A program made the translations under genes and the position numbers. This document shows positions 11,101 to 20,525 of a stretch of DNA of 64,000 bases, piece after piece. Source of the DNA: Phytophthora colocasiae (lineage: Eukaryota > Oomycota > Peronosporomycetes > Peronosporales > Peronosporaceae); assembly GCA_018806915.1 (NCBI GenBank), contig JAGKQI010000080.1, positions 124,001 to 188,000 of the forward strand. The letters run 5' to 3'. Within the stretch, counting starts at the first letter, position 1, and each line of letters begins with the position of its first letter. The notes under the pieces are model-generated. The model saw only the letters and a list, made by a program, of their open reading frames with translations, was not told the DNA's origin and made no database searches.

Positions 11101-12474
11101 GTTCACAAGTACCCCAGCAATCTGACTGTACAGCTGAACGATTTCGTGGTTTGGATGCGGAACACCCCGAATTTGAAGCGAGTTTCTGACGTAATGGACA
11201 AGTATCCGGTCCAATTGGAAGACGCGTACTTGAGATCAAGGCGTCTACAGTGCAGCTGGGAGGCAATGCGGCCAGCCACTTACATGCATCCATTCGTGAT
11301 TCCATCCGACCTCTCTCGATCTATGAAAGCCGCTATCAAGGCGACTAAGGCGGAGCAGCGTGAACCAGATCCGCTTGTTGATCATATTAAGCAGCAAGGC
11401 ATTGTCACCGACCTTGTGGTGACAATCGATCCCAAGTTGTGGAAATTCAGCGGGTAAGGTTGCTCTACAGTTATGGTTGCTATACTAAGGTTGCTGTACT
11501 AAGGTTGCCCTAATTCTTTGTTCTCTAGGCAATACGTAGGTGCGTTAACTACATTCTACGACGTCAAGCGGAAGATACAAGCTTGGGTTGAGGACAGAAA
11601 GTGGTTGGAAAGGGACTGGAGGAAAGTGGACTCAGATGTGAACCTGTTTGAGTCGGAAACAGGAACTGCTGGTCTTTTGAGTGATGCTGTCAGGAACCGG
11701 CACTGGAACATGGCGAATGAGATCATTTCAAAGTTTGCTTTGAGTCGCTTGAGTTCTGAATTTGCCACACAGCGTGGAAAGGGTCTTGTTTCTTTCGACA
11801 ACATCGTTGGAGGGTTATGCAGAGGCTGGCTTAATGACAGTCCTATTGATTTCTGTTTGGAAACTTTGGCTGGTGTGAACGAGCAGTGTTACGTATTGTC
11901 AACTTTGACAACGGCCATTGGATGGCCAACCTCCCCCGTTACTCCTATTACTATGATGAAGTTTATCCTTCATCCTGTCAACTTAAAAGGAAACCATTGG
12001 GGGATTACTATTGCTCGGTTGAACTACGATGAAGGCAATGACGTCCTGCACGTGAGTGCTTACCTGTACGAGCCGCTCATTGAAGAAGATTACCGTGAGG
12101 ATGTTGAGAGCGAGTGGAATGGTATTTTTGACGCGGATAAAAAGGTGGTAAAAGAAGGAGTGTGTGGTTTCGTAGAGAAATGGTGTCAAGCGACTTCCCC
12201 CAAAACAAAACTAGACATTGCACCTCTCCAGTGGATTGAAAGGCCCCAGCAGCCAGACGGTGCAAGTTGTGGAGTATTAGTGGTTACTCAAGCTTATAGC
12301 TACGTCACAGGTAACCTCCAGTGGCAGAATTGTCGTGTCTCCGCCGATGACGTGAAGGTTATGAGGCTTCGAATGCTGTGGGTCATCCTGTGCAACTCAC
12401 GTGAGCGCCGTATGGCCCGTGCAACTACAGAAACGACGAAAACTATCGACGCGAAGCTTGTGGAGGAGCTGTAG
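8191..12474 (+). pseudogene. MULE transposase with SWIM zinc finger and Ulp1-type protease
   Basis: Mutator-like transposase read through GT-AG introns at 8694-8753, 9253-9332, 9658-9713 and 11454-11528, with a further likely one near 8937-8992. The N-terminal part has a Cys/basic DNA-binding look (YRCTHG, RKQRYCKCMARL). The MULE core has MDFTHGTN and VIDKDFAEW for the catalytic acids, then LLCQFHAISYWKKV. A SWIM finger (CWTCTCLFYTSNHLPCCH) lies near 10220-10275. After an acidic linker the last exon is a C48 cysteine protease. The 5' end is cut by retroelement A1: an open frame runs to base 8191. In-frame stops near 8289 and 8443 suggest decay. Plant and oomycete MULEs with Ulp1 domains are known. 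Activity here is unlikely. Confidence 0.85.
11529..12474 (+). CDS. Ulp1/C48 peptidase exon of the MULE
   Basis: Final exon of the MULE gene, joined in frame after the intron at 11454-11528 (FSG|QYVGA). The C48 signature is in order: GWLNDSPIDFCL (the WLND substrate-groove motif), NHWGI for the catalytic His, and a Gln-containing QQPDGASCGV with the catalytic Cys. Ulp1 enzymes cut SUMO-like tags from proteins. In KI-type MULEs the domain is fused to or encoded beside the transposase, with an unknown role. The exon has no stops, so this part is better preserved than the 5' end. The fusion rests on reading-frame continuity across the intron. Confidence 0.8.
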
Positions 12475-12519
12475 AAGAAAGTAGCAGTATTAACATGGTA
12501 ATACAGCCAACCAATATTA

Positions 12520-12780
12520 CTACCCTCTCAGTTTGTGTACCGCCAGCTCTAAAAGCACCCCAAACGATGAAGTACCGTCCAAAATTACACTTGAACTCTC
12601 CAAATCAGATGCCAAGCCGTAAATGCTCTCCTCATCCTCCTCAATCTGGGAGAGCAGCTCCATCTGTAGTCTTAGTAGCTTCTCCAGATTCGTGCCAATC
12701 TTCTCCAGGTTGTTCTTCATGACCATGAGCTCGTTAATTCGGGCGCGCACAAGCTCACGGGCTAGCGATCTTCCGTCCAT
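12520..12780 (-). CDS. small convergent coiled-coil ORF beside the MULE
   Basis: An 86-codon ORF with ATG at 12780, tail-to-tail with the MULE gene (stop at 12474). It has a clear heptad character (MKNNLEKIGTNLEKLLRLQM, ELLSQIEEDEESI) and no other motif. The sequence before its ATG leads into AT-rich sequence that is probably the 3' terminal region of the MULE, so it could be a second MULE gene. I do not recognise a family. Chance cannot be excluded at this length. Confidence 0.4.
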   Translation of the reverse strand: MDGRSLARELVRARINELMVMKNNLEKIGTNLEKLLRLQMELLSQIEEDEESIYGLASDLESSSVILDGTSSFGVLLELAVHKLRG

Positions 12781-13110
12781 CGTTCCTCTTCACGAAAAAT
12801 CTCTAAGTATCGAGAATGTGTGCCACACAAGTTGTCGTGCAGCACACAATATTGCGTGAGAAACACATAATATGTGTACCGTACCTAGATTTAATGTAGC
12901 GTACAAATCTCTATTTTTAGAAAAAAAATGTGTCAAAGGCTACGTGGCCGCGTATTTTACAAAGAAAATGATGACGACGTCGACGTGTTTGTGAAATTTA
13001 TTATAAATTACGTTGAAAAACAGATGCTCCGGGGTTGCTTTAGGCCATAAGGTTGCCATATTGGTTGTTGTGTTGTTGTAATAAGGTTGCGGTAACGCCT
13101 CTCAAAAGAT
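12781..13110. other. AT-rich sequence, probable 3' end of the MULE, with AAGGTTGC repeats
   Basis: No coding signal. It contains copies of AAGGTTGC (13030-13095) that also occur inside MULE introns and near 10430-10460, so it probably belongs to the same element. I could not define a terminal inverted repeat because the other end lies beyond A1. Confidence 0.4.
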
Positions 13111-13899
13111 TCACGATTTGCCAGACATAAACGCTGTCTTTCATTTTTCAAAATATGCTATTCAGCAGGATAGATATGCTCATGAACAGGTAAATGTTGC
13201 AACAGTGGCGCCCGCCAACCATCCGTTTCATTTGAGAACTGAGAAAACGCCTACACCAAGAAAAAAACGAAGGACACATACAGCTTCGGAAAATAATGAG
13301 TAGTCTACCTTGCTAGTCACTTATGTCGTATTATGCAGCGAACTTATGCTGCATTATGCATTGCTCGTATGGTGCATGTGGGCCATCAGCAGAAGACAGC
13401 GGAACCGACTCCTTGATCAGCTGTTTCTCGACGTAACGCTGCAAAATAGAATATAGGACTTTGTATGAACAGATTTCCACCTGTTTGCGGTAATCATCTG
13501 AATGCGATACCGGTTTACTTGCTTTTCGTATGCCTTCTCATTTTCTAAAAATTCGAGTTTGGTTTCTCGATATTCGACTGGTCTCTGGCCAATTGCACAT
13601 GGTCTTTGTGCAACACTGTACGGTCCTTCTGCAGCATTATGCAGCTTTGCATGGGGCACCTGGATACAATTTGTTCTGCAACATGCAGCTTAAGCGGGAA
13701 GTGTCCTGTCCATCGCCGAGCGTGTGCACACTTCCCAAACCCTTTAAGCGACGTTCTATACAAATTCCTTGTATAACTGTGCTGCATAATGCAGCGTAAG
13801 AAGGTCAAAATCAGCCGGGCTGGAGGGGTTAAGAGCCATCCTCCATTTTGACCTATCATGCAGTGTTTTTGAGTTTTACCACCTCTTATTCGCTAATAC
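13111..13899. other. non-coding stretch with repeated GCTGCATTATGCAGC-like words
   Basis: No supported gene; the ORFs here are short and without motifs. A palindromic word close to GCTGCATTATGCAGC recurs around 13330, 13350, 13630 and 13785. It may be the end region of a small DNA transposon or flanking sequence of the pogo relic. Confidence 0.3.
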
Positions 13900-15449
13900 G
13901 TCATAAGTACGAATACCTGCACATTTTTATTCAAAAAATATGGCCTTAAAGTTTTAGCGCCACAACCATTCAATCTGTCAATTACGAAGACCAAAGGACG
14001 CCCGGACTATACGACTGTGGGTGGACGTTGGCTAACCCATGAAGTCCTGCAAGAACTTACAGTCAACCAAGGTAACAGAAAAGAGAAAGCGACAACCCTG
14101 CTCCCCGAAGGGCCCTCAAGGCTCTAACTGTCAGCACTTGAATTATAGCAGTGATCGGCCTTCACCTACAGTAATGCATATACTGGTATATTTGATATTA
14201 GATACTGAATATTAAAAGATGGAGTAGCCCTATACCTCCAGCTGGCAAATTTTCGGGACGCGTTCTTCTTAGTGAAAGCAAGGTAAAAAGCGGCTCTTTT
14301 TGACGCAGATCAAGGATTTACGACGGCAGCGGTACATTGTTACACATGCTATGATCATCTTCATGGCTCAATAGCAGATGCCCTCACTATTTGAGAAGAA
14401 GACAGTTGATGCAGCCATGTGTTGGTGTGCTCGGTATGTTTGCAAGGTTTATTTTAATTTTTTTGTTTTGAAATAACGATTTTATTTTTTCTTTTAGATT
14501 TATGAAGAGAAATCGCCTCTCCATCCGCAGGGTAACTACACGTGGTCGTGCTTCACGCGAGTCTATGTACCAGGATAAAGCCGTGTTCTGTGACGAGGTG
14601 CGCTAAGTAATTGCCGAATGCGTGGCTCCTTTGAACCCGTCCATTGACCCTTTCGAACGTGTCTTAAATATGGATCAGACGGCTATATTTGCATCTAGGA
14701 TGTCAATCACGACGGTGGACCAGGTTGGCACAAGAGTTGTCCCAGCCTTAACAGCCGGATCGGACAGCCAACGCATTACGATGGCGATTTTGGTACGTGC
14801 AAATGGCTTGGTGCTGCCAACGCACTTCGTATTCAAGGGACAGCCTGGGGGAGAGGTCGAAAAAGAGGTAAAGGGGTATGTGCCGCATCATGTGGCGACA
14901 TGCTCTGTTCAGTAAAACGCTTGGTTTGACGAGCGCGTTATGCTAGAATGGATAGAAACGTCTTTTCAACCAAATGTGTGTGGCTATTCTGTGCTACCAT
15001 TGGACACGCTGAAGACCCACAAAATGAAGAGTGTACAGGACGCTCTAGGAGACATCGGCACAAGCGTTCATTTTGTGCCTCCAGGATGCACAGGGATTGC
15101 GCAGCCGCTCGACGTTGGCATGATGTCGCCACTCAAGACACACATGCGCATGAACTGCGCGCAAGCTGCGGTGTTGACCGGGTTGCCAGTGAATTCAGTA
15201 CAGCGGCGAAGATATATGTTTGATCAAGCGCTGTTGGTGCTTCAGGCGATTTCCGCTGAAACTGTGAGGCATGCCTTTGATCGATCAGGCCCGTACTTTG
15301 GGTCCACAGCCAGCAGGGACGTTCAAGGAATGCTCGAGGATCTTAGCCGGCTTAATGTTGTGGATATCCAGGAAGATGGTTCAACTTGTGTCCAAGATAT
15401 CATTTCTGGTGCAGTGGAGCAAATAACTGTACAAAGTGTTAGTCTGTAA
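13900..15449 (+). pseudogene. pogo/Tigger-like DDE transposase relic
   Basis: Coding-like sequence begins near 13960. A likely intron ending TTTTAG at about 14498 leads into RNRLSIRRVTTRGRAS, the type of helix-turn-helix segment seen in pogo/CENP-B proteins. The DDE_1 domain follows: NMDQTAIF near 14670, LPLDTLKTH near 15000 and GCTGIAQPLDVGMMSPLK near 15090-15140, giving the three acidic residues. Stops at about 14605 and 14913 break it. The C-terminal frame 14940-15449 is open. No clear terminal inverted repeats were found, so the element limits are approximate. Confidence 0.75.
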
Positions 15450-16125
15450 TTTCATTGGTTGAATATATGCCGAACTTTTTCAAGTCAAGGGTTTGTAGAG
15501 ATTTCCGGATATGAATCTCTAAAGTTAGAGAGTGGTCAGATCTTTCAGCTGGTTAGATCTTTCCGAGTTTGTCGGTAATCCCCTAGATAGGCGTCATCAC
15601 ATCAGAGATGGTAACTCCAACATCGAAGAATGCGTATGATGCTCTATCTGTCGGGTAGAATTTGATGTACCACAGGTGGCTGTATATAACAGTCCTGTGC
15701 GAACATGATTATTTACAAGCGGTAACTTGTTTTGATATAGATCTTCGACTTCCGCCTCCTGGTGGTCCACTGGGGACTTACTATTAAAAATGATTAGCAT
15801 TCGAAAATTCAATATCCCATTCAAACAATTCACAATCACAATCAAACCTTGAGAAATCAATAGCCAAGCCAAGTAGCAACCAGGAATAACCAGTTAATCA
15901 ACTTACCCTTTTCTTTGACTTCCGTTGTCAGATTTGTCATGGTGTTGGTGTGGTTGTGCAAATTTCTTGTTTTCATTGTTATTTTGGCTATTCAGGAAAA
16001 CCTTAGAGGAGCAAACCTGTTCACCGTAGTAGAATGTCGTTATTAACGATTTTGTACGCGTGTTGAGAAGGAAAATCTTTAATTTTAACCCTTTCGCGCA
16101 CATGGATGCATTCTGCTGCCAACGA
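15450..16125. other. no recognisable gene; sequence hosting the SINE
   Basis: The minus frame over 15903-16125 is open and continues in a similar style on the other side of the SINE (16589-16680; CKDCRWQQNASMCAKG is interrupted just upstream of its first Cys). This suggests an old Cys-containing protein end, perhaps of a transposase, but no family is recognised. The rest shows nothing. Confidence 0.3.
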
Positions 16126-16140
16126 CAGTCTTTGCAAAAG

Positions 16141-16573
16141 GGTTGGGGGAAGGGAGGACTCGAACCCCTTATATTAGGTACTTCGTAGCCTGTTAGAAAC
16201 AGGCGCATTGAAGTCTAAGCAAGGTTACGCCTAACTAATTTCCTACGGCTACTCGGTTACCCTTAGTTTATGACCGGTACGCTTGAATTTCTTGGGAATT
16301 TTGCCCAATGGGCCGCCGTTGAAGAGCCCCCAGCTGGTGCCTGGCCGGGTAGATAACTGCGACCGCGCCAATTCCTTGAGTCTAGTCTCCGTGGTAAGTG
16401 TGCCTTGATTGGTCCCGATGTTGTAGAGAAGGGCTTGTGAGTGACGGGAATTGAACAGAGAAGGTCAGCGATGAGAGGAGAGCAGAAGTCGAAAAAGGTG
16501 ACTTAGGCGGGGCTCGAACTCTCGGTCAGTTGGTGGATCAGCTAATGCTAACCCACTGGGCCACCGACGAGCC
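16141..16573 (-). mobile_element. tRNA-derived SINE with 15-bp target-site duplication
   Basis: A 433-bp insertion flanked by the perfect direct repeat CAGTCTTTGCAAAAG at 16126-16140 and 16574-16588. On the minus strand it starts GGCTCGTCGGTGGCCCAGTGG, with an RNA polymerase III A box (TGGCCCAGTGG) and a B-box-like GAGTTCGAGCC about 50 bases on. Near its 3' end is a second tRNA-like module with GGGGTTCGAGTCC and an anticodon-arm-like hairpin GCCTG-TTTCTAA-CAGGC. The long duplication is typical of LINE-type target-primed insertion. It has no protein-coding capacity and would be moved by a LINE in trans. tRNA-derived SINEs are known from Phytophthora. Confidence 0.8.
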
Positions 16574-17243
16574 CAGTCTTTGCAAAAGTGAATGATGTTT
16601 GGACCCACTCGAAGGGTCGCGTAAACACTACCGTGTTTGGTACTCGCAGATTAAAGTTTTATTTTTGGCCAATATCAGAGCTTATTTAAAAGGGTTCGAA
16701 GGTAGCGTTTTTCTCCCATCTGTGTTGTAGCCATCTTAACGATCGCCGACACTTCGGAATGGCTACACGTCGAAGGAGCCATTTTGCTATGTGGTAAAGC
16801 GAACGGGAATATTTCCCGGAAAGGCGATATCAGTCACGGAAGCCAAGAGAGCCGGAGAAAACGACAGGGAGCGACCTGTGATCCCCAGATCTGAGGCGAA
16901 TCAGATGAGGGCATGGTGGATCCTTTTCCGGAACAGGCCCTGGAGACACCCGCGGCGGTTCGCTAGATCCGGGAACAGAAAGAGTCGCCAGTAGGATGGT
17001 CCTACGGAGCCCAAGCAAGAACTATCCATGCTTAAGAGAGTAGGATGATCCCTGCTGGAGGGTGTCGGCCTTGTGGAGTTCATGTGTGATGAAAGTGGAG
17101 AGGTAGTCGACGGTGATCAAGTTATACGGAGGACAATCAAAGGTGACTACACGTGATCAGCGACGACACGATCCCAAGCGACTACGACTTTGGCGTATAG
17201 CATGGCCTGATGCCTTGGGTCTTTCTGACCGTGTGATCCAAGC

Positions 17244-17704
17244 TGTAACAGGGTTACACGTACAAGTGGATACACCACTTGTAACTCTAACAGTTGCGAA
17301 AACTGTTAGAGGTTGAAAAGGGACCTCAGACCTTGGTGTGCCGTACACACCAATGGCTACATGGGCGAACCACATTATTGGGTGGTTCGTGTGCATTTGT
17401 ACATATCATTGGTAGAAAGTAACGGATTTCTACCAATCACTGAGCAGAATTTCTACCAACCACACGTTGGCAGACCCTTTAGAAATAGAAAACAAAGAGT
17501 TTGAGGAGGTCCAAAATTGGCTTGTGCCAAATTCAATTAACAGTTCTCATTTTACGGTATTTGCAGTATTAATTCGTTTATATTTAGTTTAATTAAACTT
17601 ATTCAAATAAGTATATTTAAATTAAGTCTAACCTAATTGCACGCTTCCTCATACACGTAAGCGCACGTGTACGCCACCTAATAGGTCTTGGTAGACCCAT
17701 TACA
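17244..17704 (+). repeat. solo LTR-A with 5-bp duplication CAAGC
   Basis: A 461-bp LTR of the A1 family with TG...CA ends and the direct repeat CAAGC at 17239-17243 and 17705-17709. No internal sequence remains. This is the signature of LTR-LTR recombination after insertion. Confidence 0.95.
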
Positions 17705-17983
17705 CAAGCTCTCCGGAGGCTGGCCAAGCAGGATCACCCTCCGGATCAAGTACAAGATCGACCCCGTACCACACCGAGCCCAAGACTTGATGTGGACTCT
17801 TCTACCGGCTTGATCTTGGTTCTTCGGCGACGATCAAGTGGCTTCACACGACGATCGACTCCCAGCTAAGTACGATGTCGGTTCCTGATTGCCTCACGGC
17901 TCGACCCGACACTTTGGACGCCTCCGTGGGCTTGATCCTGACTCCCCAGACGAAGACCAAGCGGGATCACGGGGCGATCACAC

Positions 17984-18104
17984 TCCGATTAAGTACGAGA
18001 TAAGCTCCCGGTTAAGTATCGCATCAGCTCCCGATTAAGTATCGCATCAGCTCCCGATTAAGTATCGCATCAGCTCCCGATTAAGTTTTGCATCAGCTCC
18101 GGAT
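17984..18104 (+). repeat. 23-bp tandem repeat inside LTR-C
   Basis: Four to five copies of a 23-bp unit built on CGATTAAGTATCGCATCAGC. Diverged versions with the same period sit at the matching place in the other LTR-C copies (28187-28262, and near 62820-62920). Confidence 0.85.
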
Positions 18105-18592
18105 CAGGGTTAGGGAAACCAGGTTAGAGATCAGCCATGTAGCCAGTATCAGGTGGTCGTAGGATAGTAAATCAGGATGGGACCAGTAGGCATAGGAATA
18201 ACCATAAACAGAATCGAATTTGCCCTGAACTACTCAAGTGTCTTTGCTGCGCCTGGAACCGGGAATCATATTGGCCCTACAAGCATCTGCAAGGTAAGGA
18301 TACGTGACCTAGTATAGCGGTTAAGACTGGATAATATATTGGCCAGCTTTGCCCTATCTAGTGAACTGTCCTTTAAGTGTAAACCCCGGATCGGAAGGGG
18401 AATTGGTTGTTTAGCCTGACGATCCCGTCGAATCTCGCCCCCTCAAGACCCCCGCTAAAGGAAGCGGTAAGCAACGCAAAGGAAGGGACTTTGGTAGGCG
18501 GACAAAAGTGGTCGAACTGCACTACATTGGGCATGTATCAGCGGGCACAAAGAAGCCACGTTGATCTTGCTGCAAAAGGGGGCAAACATTAA

Positions 18593-20218
18593 TGGTGAGA
18601 CTACAACGGGGATGGGGTTTTCAGAGCTGTACAACGGTAGGTTGGCGTGTGGTACCTTGCGGTATCCTCGTGGGTTCGTTGTCTTCGGAAATATGACCCT
18701 CACCGGAGTCTGGGAGTGTGATGTGAAGAGAAATTGGTGTTCCCTAGGAGTCTGGTGTCGGTATTCAGGAAATCCTTCCAGGAGCGTTCGGGAGTCGGAA
18801 TCTCTGGGAACCGAGGTGGTTTCCAGGAAGTCGGCGGTCGAAAAGAGACCAGAGAAAGTCTGAAATCGGTGTCTGAGTATCACAAATCCAGAACCGAGAT
18901 ACCTGACTTTCAGAGATAAACAACCAATACACAGAGTTCGAAAATATACAAATATATACAGCCGTTCTTATTCTTTCTAGGCCCTTGAACGGTGGGCTAA
19001 CACTCCAGGTCAACTAGGGACTTGTTACCAGACACCTGGTCTGTCTGGTATCCCTTTCACGTTCGCGCACCACCCTCTAGTATAGAGGGAAAATATAAAC
19101 CAATACAATCGGCTATATATAACAGTCTACCTTGCACTCTGAAAACGACTGTCTAGTTTCCAGAGCCTGTCCAAACGAGCAATATGAAATGGGCTACCGC
19201 TAGAGACAAAACAAACGACCCAACTAGGATATGGAATAGGCGGGTCCTTTCAGGTCTCTGCGTTACCTGATCTCCACCTAAGGGGATTGAATTTGGTGGA
19301 GATCACACGACGCACGTAATGACGTAGTGGCTTGGATACCTCTCAAGCGGACTTGTGCAGTAGCAAGCAAATTGAACTCTGTTTATCGTTTATCTTCCTC
19401 ATAACTATCATATATCTCTGGTAACTCTCTTCTTCTTGTCGTCTTTTGCGTCCTTTGAGCAGTCAGTCTTCATATGTCAGGTAAACTTGGCTCTTGTATT
19501 TATAAGATATCTTGACTTGATCTCAGTATGCAGTCTGTGCAGCCGATCTCGATGGGTTAACAGGTAGAGGCGTCATTACGGGGGGATGTGCAGGTCAGTA
19601 ATCACTTGAATGCGTGACTTGAACTTGGGTTCACTTGGTTTCAGTATGGTCTTGGATCTTCGGTGGTTTCAGAGTCTGGTATCCTGGTTTTCAGAGTCTG
19701 ATATCACTTGGTTTTCAGAGTCTTGGTCACTCAGAGTTAGAGATACCAGAGTTTTGAGTAAGAAACCAGAGTACGGAGCACCAATGCTACAACGTACATG
19801 AAGATCTTGAGGGTTGCGCGGGTGCGCGGCGTCCGGCGCGCGATACTTGGTCTCTGCGGGTATATATTGTGAATCCTTGAACCATCCATCGTCGCGCTGG
19901 ACGGTAACGGGATGAGGTCTCTCAGAGATACGTTCTTCTGAGAGACTTTCTGCCAGAACTTAGGCACTCATCGTCGGGGAAAGTCCGGTGACCAGACAGA
20001 GTGTAGTTGACCTTCAGAGTTGTGCACACTCTGAAGTACACTTCTGGTCCTTTGGGCCCCTTTACAGTCAGGCGAAGGTTTATCCATAATCATCCACAGA
20101 TGTCGCACGGGTGCGGCCGCGTCCCAAGACCCCTTTCGCTTATAACCCATAGTATAACCAATCACATCGTAACGTAATATCCACCTGTCGCTCGAAAATC
20201 GGAAATAACATCATGTCA
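18593..20218 (-). repeat. LTR-D copy (3' LTR position, minus strand)
   Basis: Nearly the reverse complement of the element D 5' LTR at 46357-48021. On the minus strand it starts TGACATGATG at 20218 and is preceded by a purine tract (20219-20240), so it sits where a 3' LTR should. Its distal end near 18593 is degraded and abuts the LTR-C fragment. It is rich in CTCTGA/TCAGAG words, as is the coding part of element D. Confidence 0.88.
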
Positions 20219-20525
20219 ACCGCCCCTCCTGGTCACGATCCATCAGTGCGGAACTTTCTCCAAGCTGTGTATCATGGCCAGGCCTATTGAACATTCTGAT
20301 AGGCGGTTTTCGGAGCTTAGTGTAGCTGCAACTCCTTGCCAGTTACCTGGTTTTCAGTCTCTGGTGTCCCGTCGCACAGTCTGATTCTCTCAGAAACTTG
20401 AACTTGACTCGCCCAACGGGCGATCATTTTCCAATTTCTGTCCTTTCGCTCATGACTGAGGAAACCAGCACTTCCCTGGGCTCAAACGCCTCAGCGAGCG
20501 GTGTGGCAGGCGACGCCACAGGCAC
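20219..20525 (-). other. 3' internal remnant of a D-type element with polypurine tract
   Basis: The minus strand ends GACCAGGAGGGGCGGT directly before LTR-D, a good polypurine tract. The sequence style (TCTGA/TCAGAG words) is that of element D rather than of the copia ORF that ends at 20526. On the plus strand an ORF opens at 20398 (Ala/Ser-rich, with MTEETSTSLGS at 20452), 179 bp from the LTR. That is the position where antisense ORFs start in families A, B and C, so this may be the start of a D-type antisense gene cut off by copia sequence. Confidence 0.45.

Larger units (their letters stand above)
16790..18490 (+). repeat. LTR-C fragment interrupted by a solo LTR-A
   Basis: Starts TGTGGTAAAGCGAACGGG, matching the minus-strand start of the LTR of C3 (28745 downward). 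It follows that LTR through the segment near 28670-28700, the 23-bp repeat block, the TACGTGACCTAGTATAG segment and the GGAAGCGG segment, then loses similarity near 18490. A solo LTR-A (17244-17704) splits it. The far end of the LTR and any internal sequence are missing. Confidence 0.8.

Noticed and set aside
16150..16250. Functional tRNA gene (TCT-like anticodon loop)
   Set aside because: Acceptor strands do not pair and the A box is degraded; it lies inside a SINE bounded by a target duplication.
17984..18104. CRISPR-like array
   Set aside because: Units are contiguous 23-bp tandem copies without spacers, in a eukaryotic LTR.
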